Source: Branchipolynoe longqiensis (Eukaryota; Annelida; Polychaeta; Phyllodocida; Polynoidae). From it: DNA of 64,000 bases. Of the stretch, positions 25,301 to 37,300 are shown piece after piece. The stretch spans positions 170,423,230 through 170,487,229 of the forward strand of contig CM059186.1 in assembly GCA_030323885.1 (NCBI GenBank), in the 5' to 3' direction. Each line of letters begins with the position of its first letter. The stretch's first letter is position 1. The translations under genes and the position numbers were made by a program. The notes under the pieces are model-generated. The model did not search any database, had not been told where the DNA came from, and saw only the letters and a list, made by a program, of their open reading frames with translations.

Positions 25301-28300
25301 GTAGTAAGAAAGGAACAAGACATTATACATATATACAGTTGGATGAGTTATACCTCTGGCTGGTACCTCTAAAGGCCCAAACCCACCCAAACCAGCTAGT
25401 TATTATCGCCCGGCCAGTAGTGTGGCCACCCGGATATCCCTTGATATTCTCTCTTGTAGCGAAGCCCTTAGATATTCGAACACCGCGTCTGATCTCCAAT
25501 CGCCTCTCTCTTTTATCTCCAGTATGGAGGCGCCGCATAGTCGTAGAAAGGTTGCGCCCCCCCTCCTCAGACTATGTGTAGAGAAGTTGCGTGGGTCCAA
25601 ACCCGCCCGCGCGCATAGGGTCCTTAACGATGATAAGTAGAATGAGTAAGGCATTGATACAGAGCTTGGCCCTTTCGGCAGTCTGAACGCGTGGGCGTCC
25701 CCCCCCGCCCTCACGTCCCGGAAATGCTCTCTCACCCAGTAGACTGCGCACAGTGCCTGGTCTGCGACTTTGGCAACAGGGATTAGATGTACCCGTTCTC
25801 TGTACTGTATAGTTTTCGACTTCCGTACCCTCACCATCATACCCCATTCGTAGAATGCGAAGTCGGATCTTGTTAGTGAGGCGTCAGATTCTGATACATG
25901 ACACTTACGTAGTAAAGCCCGGAATGAGACCAGTATGGCCGCTCTTAGCGCTACGTGCCCCCTTGTGTGCAGCATCAGGCTAAATATTGACCTTAGGTGT
26001 CTAGGTAATAAGGGCGCTGCCTGCTTCGGCATGTCGCCCAGGATCCTGCGGATCCCTGCTAAACACTTCTTGAGCCTATGACCGGTGTAGTCAATGGCCC
26101 TCATGCCCAAATCTTTCAAGTGATTGCTGAGCGCGCTCAAGTACTGCCTGATCGAATTGTAGCACAAGCGTCTCGCTAAAAAAGATATATACAGACAGGC
26201 CTGGGATGTCGGGCACGGATATGGTGACAACTGGTCCGCGAAGATCTCGCAGAACTCAAAATATGCTTTTATTTGAACAGATCTAGTTATTTTTGTCGAG
26301 TCTGCGTGATGGGCGCCCTCGTATCGGGCACACTCCAGCGTAAGCCGCCCCCAATCTGCAATCAACAGGAAAAGAGGTCATGGCACCACATGGTTTGTGC
26401 AGTGTCCGCATCTCGTATGCGTGCAATGTTTTTATACGCCTCTAGCCTGCTTAGGCTGTCACAGATCACGTTGTCTCGCGTATTTATGTAGACCGATTGG
26501 ACATCGAAGTTATGCCTTATAGATAACCAGAATATTAGCCTCAGCCACGTCATGGTGGTCTTATTTTTACTTCTCCCCGAATTGAGGGCTGCCATTACCT
26601 GGGTGTTGTCAGTCACGAATATCACTGTTCTGTTTTCCCAGAGGTGGCCCCACCTACGCACTCCCGTCAGGATAGGCCATAGCTCTAGCACATTTATGTT
26701 GTCCGTCCTGCATCCCACATCTTTCGCCTCCGCGAAGTGGTGTCCCAACCAGTTCCCCAATTTCCTACCCGTTTTTATGTTAAAGGCGCCCGCCAACCAG
26801 TCTTGCCCATGCATCGCCCCGAATCCCACCAAGGACGCGTCACTGTAGATTGAGATGCAGGATTCGCATGGTTCGATTATTTTGGCCTTCCCGTTGAAAG
26901 AGCTGGCAAACTCTATCCACCATTTCAGATCTAGCCTAAACTCATCATTGAGCCTAACCCTGTGCGTGCTTTTCTTCGCTGAGGCCACTAGATCATAGAC
27001 ACGGTGGGAGAAAGTCCTCCCACCGTGGATCACTTTGCAACAATGCGCCAGGACCCCTGCCAGGCTTTCAAGCTCTTTCTTTGATGCCTTTCGTTTACGT
27101 AGGAACCACTTCAGCAGTGTCTGTAGTTTCCTTAGTTTGTCTGCCGGGAGCCTCAATTCCATCAACACTGAGTCTAAGTCGATGCCTAAGAAGCGTATCG
27201 TCTGACTCGGGTCTACCAGTTTCCTGTAGCTGACATAAAACCCCAGCCTACGCAATATTTTCACCAGCACCCACTGCGCCTCCCTGCATTCCCCTTCTGT
27301 GTGTGCCACCACGCAGAAGTCGTCTAGATAGTTAATGCAGCTCGCGTACCCTTCCCTTACCATACAACGAACAACCATATCACTCACTTTGGAAAATACG
27401 TACGGGCTGCTACTCAGCCCCATGCATAGGCGGTTGTCGCATAGGTAGACCGTGCCTCCCCCGAAATCCCAGGCCAGGCCCTGCTTCTCCCTGGATGTAG
27501 GGTGTATGTTCACCGCCCTATAGGCATTACTTATATCGACCGTAGCTAAGTAGTCCCCTACCTGTAGTATCTCCGTGACTGACTCCACCGAATTATAGCT
27601 AAAGTTAGCCCGGCAGCCGTCGGTGTGGTCGTTGACACATACCCCGTCTGGGCTAGAACAGTCCACAATGGCCCTGAAATCATCATGACCTTTAGGTACA
27701 GCACCCAGGCCATGAATACACACACATGGTTCATCAACAATAGTCAACACTTGATCATCTATTTCAGATTGCAACCTCCCACACATTGCTACACCGACCT
27801 CGCCCTTAGTTATAGAGCCATAGTTGGCTTTATTGTATTTGCTGTTGCAAGATTCATCAATTACCCTGAAACCAAAACAAGTGCCCCGCAACACATATTC
27901 CCAATCGGGATCGACATCCCCCCTACAAAAGCATTCAGAAAACACACGACATGGTTTTAATTGGGCCAACGCCCCATCGATGTAGTAGACACAGTCACGG
28001 TAACCCTTTATGCAGGCATTAAAAACGTCAATGTAGTGTTCAGTCCAGCTATAGCGACACTCCATGTCCACTACCCACAGTGTGCACACTAAATCGCCAC
28101 TCTCCATGCGGGCTGGTTCCGGGCCGATTACCCTGAACCAGTCATCGTTACGGGCCGTCAACTCCGGATGCGACACATCAAAGTTAATAGGGGTGCGACC
28201 ACCCCCCCCCGTCTAGGTCCATGCCCGTCCTATTGTTGTTGTCTACCCCGGCGGCAGTCTCAAGCACGAGATCCCTGCTCGGGTTTGTTTGCGCAGCACT

Positions 28301-31300
28301 CGCGTCCCCCATTGTCAGTTCTTCTAGCACCAACGCTTCCCTTTGTTGGCCGACGCTGCTTCCCATGCTAATCCCCGCGGTGGAATTAGTCGCGTCGGTC
28401 CCGCTTCCCTCGTGTGTACGGTGGTTTAACCGCCCAGTGGCGGAATAATCATGGGGTTTACCGTCTTCCCTCAGCCCTGCCGGCACCGTGCTTCCAGATC
28501 CGTGTTCTGCCTCGGCGCCCTCCACCCCCATGCCGCCCTTACTGAGACCGCATTTTGACCGTCAGTACTTCTTCTGCGGGCATGCCTCGGCCACATGAGC
28601 TTTACTGCGACACGTTAAACAATGATGATCCCATGCGCACTTCTCCCGCGTACAACCTTCCTTGTTATAGTTGTGTGCGAAGCATGCACCTTTCACCTTA
28701 TTATGAGTCATTCCCCTGGGTTCATTTTCCTTACTGTAGGTGCCTTTCGGCTTCCTCACCTCCTTGTACGATTTGGAGTTGTCCATGTTAAAGTGCAGAA
28801 GGGACAAGCCATTGTCACCCATTTTGAATGCCCGCAACCCTTTCTCCTTCGCCTTCTCCCGTATCGCTCTGTCGTAGCCTCTGTATGCCTTGTCAGAATA
28901 GTTATTGGTTGTAGCGCGCATGCACATGTACGCCAAGTGTCCCATATAACCCATTAGTGCTTCCACATCCATACCCGCCTTCTTCGCCTTTTTTGAACCC
29001 CACAAGCACGATGCATAAATAAGTTCGTTATAGTTCAGTTTTCTAACATTTTTTCCACCTTTGGTGTATTTGTCCAGAGCAAACTTACTGCGTTTCTTTC
29101 GTCGGCGCCTCCTGCGCTCCCTACTGCGTTCACTGCTGCTGTCGGTGTCCGATGATTCCGACGAAGAACTAGATGAATCACTGCTTGGACTTGAGTATCG
29201 ATCCCCTCCTTGCGCCTCGTCTCTCACACCTCTGCTGTTTTTCCTCGTCTTTTTCCTCTTCTTTTTTTCCTTTTTCTTATTCCGGGATCTGCACTGCGAC
29301 CTGTCGTCCTCCTCCGAGCTGCTTTCTTTTTCCAGTTCTGCCCGCAGCCTTGCCTTGCGTTTCGCAAGAACTTTCTGCGCCAGTCTTCTGCGCAACTCCA
29401 GCTCTTCCTCATCAGGTTCCACTTCTACTACACTTATCTGCTTGCTCCCCGCCGGATCTCCCTCCGTCACCCCGCCAATCGACATTGACAACATCTTGTC
29501 TACCGCCTCTTCCATGCCTCCAGTCGCCCCTTGTGCGTTGTCATCGCTCACCGGTTCACTCTTTGCCATTCACCTCGTTAACTTTGCCTTGATAACTTTA
29601 CACTTCGAACCCTGAGGTGCCTCGTGTTCGTCCCCACAACCTTGGCACAGATCGATAGCCATCGTACCAAGACGTGACACAATCCCCTATGATGATTGTG
29701 TCCTACCAAACTTCACGTGGCACGTCTTCTCGAAGCAAATTTTCCTGCCGAATGAATGCAAATGCAAAGTCGCGCAGACGCACAAGGCCCGCGTTGCGCT
29801 GCCGGCGCCGGTTAGGTGCTGCCCAGGAGCATCAAAGCAGCACCAGGCTGCACACAACATCAAAGCAGCTCAGTGCTGCCCAAACACGGCGGCTTCAACG
29901 TCCCACCGGACCATTTCACCAAGGAATAGACTAGCCTCAGCTTTAATAATATTTGCGTAACATGTTACACTCTACGTTTCTGCAGTAACGGGTTATATTA
30001 AATTGCCTCAGTATTCCCTTCTATGTGGCCACAAATGTTTGATAAGTACATCAGTATTTAATTTAGATATGTAGAATGAGATCCTGATAATTGTTTTGGT
30101 TTTGAAAATTTGATGTTTTCATCGGACTATGCGGCTTTAATGTAATATGTTAATATGTTTCATTTGTGTGCAATATGAAGAAGGGCAAAGAACAACGAAT
30201 GAAGAAACATACATTTGCATGGACATTCTCCCATTCTTTACATTTCTGTTACAGTGTGATTTAAACATAGGTGGCAGCATAGCCAATCTCAGACATATTT
30301 CAAACATTTTAATGTGTGCCATACATGAATAAAATGTCCGATTATGTCTGAATAGGAAACTACTACTACCGAGTGGCAACCTCTGCATAAACAAGGGTCA
30401 GGGGACCAGGCTGGCCTGTAAGCAAAGGACAGGGGACCAGGGTAGACTGTGAACAAAAGCCAGGGGACCAGGTTAGTCTGTTAACAAAGACCAGGAGACC
30501 AGGCTAGTCTGTAAACAAAGGCCAGGGGACCAGGGTAGTCTGTGAACAAAAGGCATGGGACCAGGTTAGTCTGTTAACAAAGACCACGAGACCAGGCTAG
30601 TTTGTGAACAAAGGCCAGGGGACCAGGCTAGTCTGGAAGGAAAGGACATGGTTACCAGGCTAGTCTGTGAACCAAAACCATGGGACCAGACTGGTCTGTA
30701 AATAAAGGCCAGGGGACCAGGTTAATTTATTGAGTCTTCCTAGTTGCAGCAGTAGGCCTATCTATATTTATGGAGGGTCAGTAGTTTTTTAAATATTTTC
30801 TTATTGTTCTTTTTCTTTCTTTTTTTCTTTTTTATTATGGCATATGTAGGCCTCTATGATATTTATTTAAATTATTTGAATGTGAGTGGAAACTCCGTTT
30901 GTCCCCCTCCCTCTCCGCACCCCACACCTCCACACTACAGCACCCCAGAGATATGTAGGAATCACCCAAAGGTCTTCTTTGCCCTAATATTATCTGATTA
31001 TAAAGCCATTTTATGGTTTTCATATTCGGAGATAATGTAAAGGGCTAGTGGATTAATGCAGGCTGTGTGTGTTATGTGACGTATAAAGTAATTATGCAAA
31101 TATTATTATGTATGTAATGCTCCTGTCGTTCATTGTTCTTATTCCGATATTGCTCCTGTAAACCTTCCTTTTGATATGTTCCTTGCTTCTCTGGGTTATG
31201 GGAGGTTAGGGTGCGGCCTGGGGAATGGGAAGCCTGCTTCCAAGCAGCTCCCCTATTTCCCCTCCTTTCCTCCAGGCGGCGCTTCACCCACCTACTAACG

Positions 31301-34300
31301 GCCCATTTCGCCACCGATTTAGTTTGGGTAGGACGTGTCAGCTCCTGCTCCGCTAGTGCGCCATGTAGTTACATTGGTTCAGCCTTGATACAATATGGGT
31401 TGGGAACTTTGCCCTACCTGTGGGGAGGAGCATGAGGCTCCGAGGGGTGTGAAGTGCAACCCGATTGGCAAGAAGCGTAATGTAAAGGGCTAGTGGATTA
31501 ATGCAGGCTGTGCGTTATATAATGTATAAAGAACTTATGCGTATATTAGTATATAGGGGATTGCCCTGTCTGCTGTTGTCAATTATCTCATGTTATATCT
31601 ATGCTACTACATGTACCTTCTCTATGATATACTTCTTTATTGTTAGGTTACTGGCGGTTGGTGTGTGGCCTAGAAGGATGGAGTTCTACATGCAAGCAAC
31701 GCTACTTCTCTACTTTCCTTCAGGTGGCGCCCCCCACCACCCACTATCTTTTTTTGTCATGGTATATTTATGCTGCTCATAACGGTTAAGTCTAATGACT
31801 TGTTTTCGCCGCTAGACAGAAATAGTCTGGTGGTTCCCCTTGTTTTATTACTGTCAGTTCTTATGTAGCTATCTACTGCATGCATTCTTTCTCTGTTTGT
31901 AAGCATTCTCCCACATCTCCCTACCCTCTGTGAGTTTGTTAGTTCTACAACTGATTAGTTGCTTGGTTACCTATAGTTACTTTCCCTGACTGCTTTCATC
32001 TCGTTGTGTTAGCGGTCATTAGTTGTTGGTATCTGCCTAATTCTCCACCGATATTTGCTTTAAAACTGCATAGTCCGAAGAAAGCGTAAACTTGTCAAAA
32101 CCAGAACACTTACATAGATTTAATTATACATATCCAATTTAGATACTGATGCATTCATTAAACATTTGTCGCCACATAAAAGGGAACACTGAGCCAAATT
32201 AATAGAACCTGGTACTGCTGAATGAAGCCTTTGGTTTCAGAGTTTTAACATGCTTGCCAAAATTAACTTGGCATGGTTTCACTTCAAATATCTCTAAATT
32301 TAAAATAACAGTTGCTTCAAACTAAAGTCAAGTAGATTATAACAATCAACGTGTTGTATTATGTAAGAAAATGACAGAAACTCAAAGCATCGGACTATGC
32401 AACTTTAATAGATTGTACAGTAGGTCTTTTAAGGGGCACAACCAGAATTTTAGCTTGATCCAATTTCTGTACGGACAGGGATCCCATTTCTGAGCGAAAT
32501 TGCAGATTTAAGCGAAAACTGATTTTCCAAAACAGCGAGAGAAAAATCCTGTCTGCGAAAAAACCTTTTCTTTTAATTATTTGTTAGTCTTGAAGTTTAA
32601 AACAGTTGGAATTTCAAGGGCATAATATGTCCAAGTAGGTGCCAGATTAAACCATTTTAATTGTAGGTTTAAACAAATTTCCAGGGGGGGGGCATGCTGC
32701 CAGCCCCCCATAGTTCTTCAAGGATTTGTTAAAACCTTTGTCGCTCTGACCCCTGATGGAATAGAGTAATAAAACTTACCTCTTTTAGTCCCCTTTTGAA
32801 CTGGTTTGCCGTAATAAAGCCTAATCCTAGAAATAACAAGAAAGGAGGGACTCAGTGCATGACATTGGCAGAGTGACGTTTAGCGGGTCTGTGGCGTTCT
32901 CTATGGCGGAGTGGTTAGAGTGTCTGACTTTTTTCTAGGTCAGACTCCTAATCTGAGTGTCGGCGGTTCAATTCCCCGTTCCCCCAGCTCTGCCAATTTG
33001 GATTTCCACCGCTGTGTATAACTTACAGCGTCATCAAAGGCCGGTTGCTCTCATACCATGTCTATGTGGTGTGGGAGGTTTTTCCCTACACCGCCGAAAA
33101 GTTGGATGTCTCTCGACGCGTAGAAGTTATTTTGCGCGCTGGCGGCGCGCCGGTGAGAAGTGTCGTAGTGTGACTGCAGCATAACAGCCTACATGCACAG
33201 CCACAGATACGGGTACCAACTCTACAGTGACCCAAACAACTTGACTAATTCACATATATGTACATGTTGCCAGGACGTAAAACCCCACACAAACAAACAC
33301 AAACCTAGCCTGGTGTTTGGTGTAAATACGGCAGGGAAATGAGCCATGGGATGATGAGAAAGACAAATTGTCTGCGATTGGAATTTTCCTCAGAATATAA
33401 ACTTCGATGGTTTTGAATTTCTGCCACATTTGTTGTTGTTAGATAAATATGTCAGATCGATCATTAAACTCTATTTTGCTTTAGGTTGAAGTAACAATAT
33501 TCACTCTGAAGATGCCATAGTGTGCAAATGTGTTTTATTTGTTGTGCTATGGTTCTTTTTTGGTGCACATGTTGCATTTGTATATCATGCCATTTGTGAC
33601 GTGTCCAAAGGACGGGAAGATATTCGCATATTCGCATATGAACTCCCAGTCAGAATTAGACATGCACAAACACAACTAGAATTCAAGAACCTGGTAAGAA
33701 TTCTCCAAGCCAATCAGGCCCTTCTACAGATTTAGTGATGAGGTTGCCATATTTAATTATCTATCTATTATAAGCACCTATGGCCACCCTCCCCTCCCAC
33801 CACCCCACACGCTCCTTTACCTGCTGCCAACAAACCAAGTTATCCACCGTACAAATTATTTGCCCAGCAAAATGTGTATCAGTCTGGTAGTATTGCGATA
33901 AACATAGACACTAATAAAGACTATACTAGACTACTAAATGACTGAAATGCACAATCCTCCAAGCTTAGTTTATCCCATCATTACTAACAACCTACTTACT
34001 CAAACTACTTCATGTAGTGAAAAAACACACCCGAGGTATTAACCTTTAAGCATAACCCTACAAGTTAACCACACTCTATCTAACAGAATAAACAAACCAT
34101 TCTACTAACACTCCATCTCAATGTTATCTCCAACAACACGATAATTATGCAATTCACAACACAGTAGGCATACAAACCTATGAAGGGAAACTATGCACCT
34201 AACCACTCCGTAATGTAAAGGTCTAATCAATACACATGTATGTATCTAAGTGTGTATGAATACAACATATAACTACTGTTTTTATATGTGAATTGTAAAA

Positions 34301-37300
34301 CTATTCCATATGTAAGTCTTGGAATGATTAATATTGTTATTTCAGCTGATTTGCGCTAGCTGCTGATGACAATATCAGACTACATATACATATATTGTAA
34401 ATAACTGTATTGTCACATGGCTGGAAGACCAGTGCCACGGCGCTGACAAAAGACTTTATTCAATGAATAAACTATATTTACAACAAGAAAAAGAAGAAAA
34501 TGTTACATCTGTTGACTTGTGGCAGCAAATTATGACCTGTTCTTACGTTGTGTGTAGCGGATTGAATACATACAGAAGGGAACATGTGATGGTGTCTTCA
34601 GCAGAGATAACATTCGAGACAGGTGCCATTTCCTAGTGGTCAGTTGAGAGCAGTACTATAAAGTCACCATGACTGTGCACTGTCAGAAGTTTATTCCAGT
34701 CCTGATATGACCTTAGATGTTGCTAGGAAAGAAAACAACAACAAAACAGAAGAAAATGTGGAAGAAACCTTTTTCAAATTACTTTGCAAAAGGAAGGGAA
34801 GAAAGGTGTAATAACTAATATCTCACGCATCTGCACTTAAAAGAAGAATTTTAGAAAGAGTATTAAAAAGCCATGGCTATAATTGTAAAAGAAAATGACA
34901 GAAGTGTCAGACACTCCTTCATTCTTTGTTTGTTGTAGTTTTGCGTCCTAGCAACATCTAAGGTAATTTCAGGATAGTTACCGACTTGTGACAGTGCGCA
35001 CTCATGGCAACTTTATAGTGCTGCCCCACTGGGAAATCAGGCCGCTGCCACCATGACCCGGTATCCCACTCAGTCACATTATCCTGATGCTGTCAATCCT
35101 TGCCCTATCCTATTAATGCTGAGCTTCAGACTAGGAAGCGACAAGTATACATTTAAAAGTCAGTGGTTTGACTCAAACGGGAACTGAACTCTCGACCTTC
35201 CGCACGCGAGGTCCGCGCTCTACCGATTAGGCGACCGCGGCCAGTGGCACTGCTTCATTAAGTACAAAGTATTGTATAATAATGCCTGGCTCCTCAATCT
35301 ACTTGATTCATCCACTTCTCATGTCTTCTGTAACATTCAAAACACTAACTAGTAATGTCATTTAATGTATGATTAACCAAGTTCCTGTAATTCACTAAGG
35401 CGGAGGGAAATGGTAGGGTATAAGATGGATCTTTATTACTTCAGGTTTACAGGGGTTCACTTTCGTTACAGGTCAGGTGTGGGGTGTTAGTTCCATTTTT
35501 GTGTGGGGTGTCCCCCGTGAGTCCAAGCCGTGATGATGGGTAGGCTGGCACTGACAAAAGACTTATTCAGCAGAATAAACATATTTACCAACAAAAAAAA
35601 CAACAACAAAAAACACTTAAGTAACAGCAACGTTGCCATGGTTACCTATGTTGCCGGTGCACCTGTCCAGCACGTCTATCATGAGGTCCATGTCCTCTAT
35701 TGTGAGCCGCATCAGCAGCCACGTGTTGTACACATCAAGTGACCGGAAGTAGGCCCGAGCATACCGCTGAGTCATGCCGCACGCCTCCCGGAAGTCGTTC
35801 ACGAAGTTGGTGTCGCCGGAAATGAACGCCTTCTCGTACACTCTCATGCTGGCTGCGTGCGCAAAGGGTTGGTTGGTTGGTTGTTGGAGCTTTACATCCT
35901 AGCAACATATACGGTCATATAAGGACGGGCACCGACTTGTGACAGCGCACACTCATGGCGACTTTATAGTGCTGCCCCACTGAGAAATCAGGCTGCTGGC
36001 ACCATGGCCCGATATCCCATTCAGTCACATTATCTTGACACTGAGCTAACCAGTCCTTGCCCTATCCTATTAATGCTGAGCGCCTGGCTGGGAAGCGACA
36101 ATTTGATAAGTCATTGGTTTGACTCGACCGGGAACCAAACTCCCGATCTCCTGCATGCGAGGCCTGTGCTCTACAGATTCGGCCACCGCGCCAGTCCTGC
36201 ACTCACAAGGAACAGTGGGCAGGAGTAAAGTTGCATAGTCCGAAAGTTTTGAGTTTCTATCATTTTCTGAGATAAATATATATTATTGAAGTTGCCTAGT
36301 CCGGTAGTTTTGAGTTTCTGTAATTTTTCTGAGATAAATATATTAAGTTGTTTGTTATAATGTACCTTAAGGCCCTGTCACATTACGGCGTATGGCGGGA
36401 GCGTATTGAAAACCTACGTAGGTCCTGCGTGTGCCGGCCTATGATGACATTTGGTGACCTTTCGGGTGGTTTTGAGCGTATGTGGAACCTACGAGGAGTG
36501 TATGAGGAGCGTATGGGAGCGTATGGGAGCGTGCTGTGACATTTTTTGACAGTACGGGCCATACGCCCTCATAGGTCGTTTTTTTTTTAGCATGCACAAA
36601 AAAATTTGGACGGACGGATTTATGAAAGCGTATGGCGGCGTATGCCTCATACGCTTCACATACGCCGGCATCTGGCGGCATCTGGCGGCGTATGAGTAGC
36701 GTATGAGTAGCGTATGCGTAGCGTATGAGTAGCGTATACGGCGTATGCCGACGTATATGACGTAACGCGCTTACGCCGCCATACGCTCCCGCAAAAAACC
36801 CTAATGTGACAGCCCCTTTACTTTACTTTGAAATAACTTTTAGTTGAAGTGCCAAACTGATGAGATATTTGAAGTGCAAGCATGCAAAATCAATTTGGGC
36901 AAGAATGCCAAAACTCTGACATCATAAGCTTCTGCGACAACAGGTTCTATTAAATTAACCTAGTATTCCCTTCTATGTGGCAACGCATTCTAAATAAGTG
37001 CAGGAGTATCAAAGTTACATATGTAGAATCAAACCTAGATAATTGTTTTTGTTAGGAAAATTTCATGTTTTCATCAGACTCTGCAGCTTTAAAGTTACGT
37101 ACCCCGATGGTTTTGAGGTTCTGTCATTTTCTGAGAGAAATATATATAGTTGATCGCTAGAATCTATTTTGCATACTCCAGTTCAGGTATGACCTTAGAT
37201 GTTGCTAGGATGCAAAACTCCAACAAAACAAACAACAAACAGATATCTCTTTTACATGCGCTTGAAATAACTTTGATTTAAAAATGGTTAAGTTTGACAA

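Larger units (their letters stand above)
24937..29975 (-). mobile_element. Ngaro-type tyrosine-recombinase retrotransposon
   Basis: A 5,039-bp element on the minus strand. Order: A1 (29975-29732), gag, pol (reverse transcriptase-RNase H), tyrosine recombinase, B1 (25378-25287), A2 (25286-25043), 14 bp, B2 (25028-24937). This A1...B1-A2-B2 arrangement of split direct repeats, with no methyltransferase frame, is the Ngaro form of the DIRS order. Such elements integrate by a recombinase as circular DNA and make no target duplication; none is seen. A1 and A2 differ at about three of 244 positions and the coding frames are long, so the insertion is recent. It lies in an intron of the EF-hand gene, in the same transcriptional direction. 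Confidence 0.93.
24388..30140 (+). mobile_element. TTAA MITE, copy 5, split by two insertions
   Basis: TTAA at 24388 and at 30137. MITE sequence runs 24388-24544, resumes at 24915-24936 and again at 29976-30140. The first gap is an unidentified ~370-bp insert; the second is the Ngaro-type retrotransposon. Confidence 0.85.

Noticed and set aside
28622..29615. Plus-strand frames opposite the Gag region
   Set aside because: Antisense shadows of the Gag coding strand with no motifs; the minus frame has the zinc fingers.
32890..32985. True tRNA gene
   Set aside because: A and B boxes are present but the body has an internal T run and the sequence continues into a shared SINE body; four related copies exist.
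33520..33735. 71-codon plus-strand frame with hydrophobic start
   Set aside because: Looks slightly like a signal-anchored peptide but has no splice context, no repeat support and lies just after a MITE fragment; too short to call.
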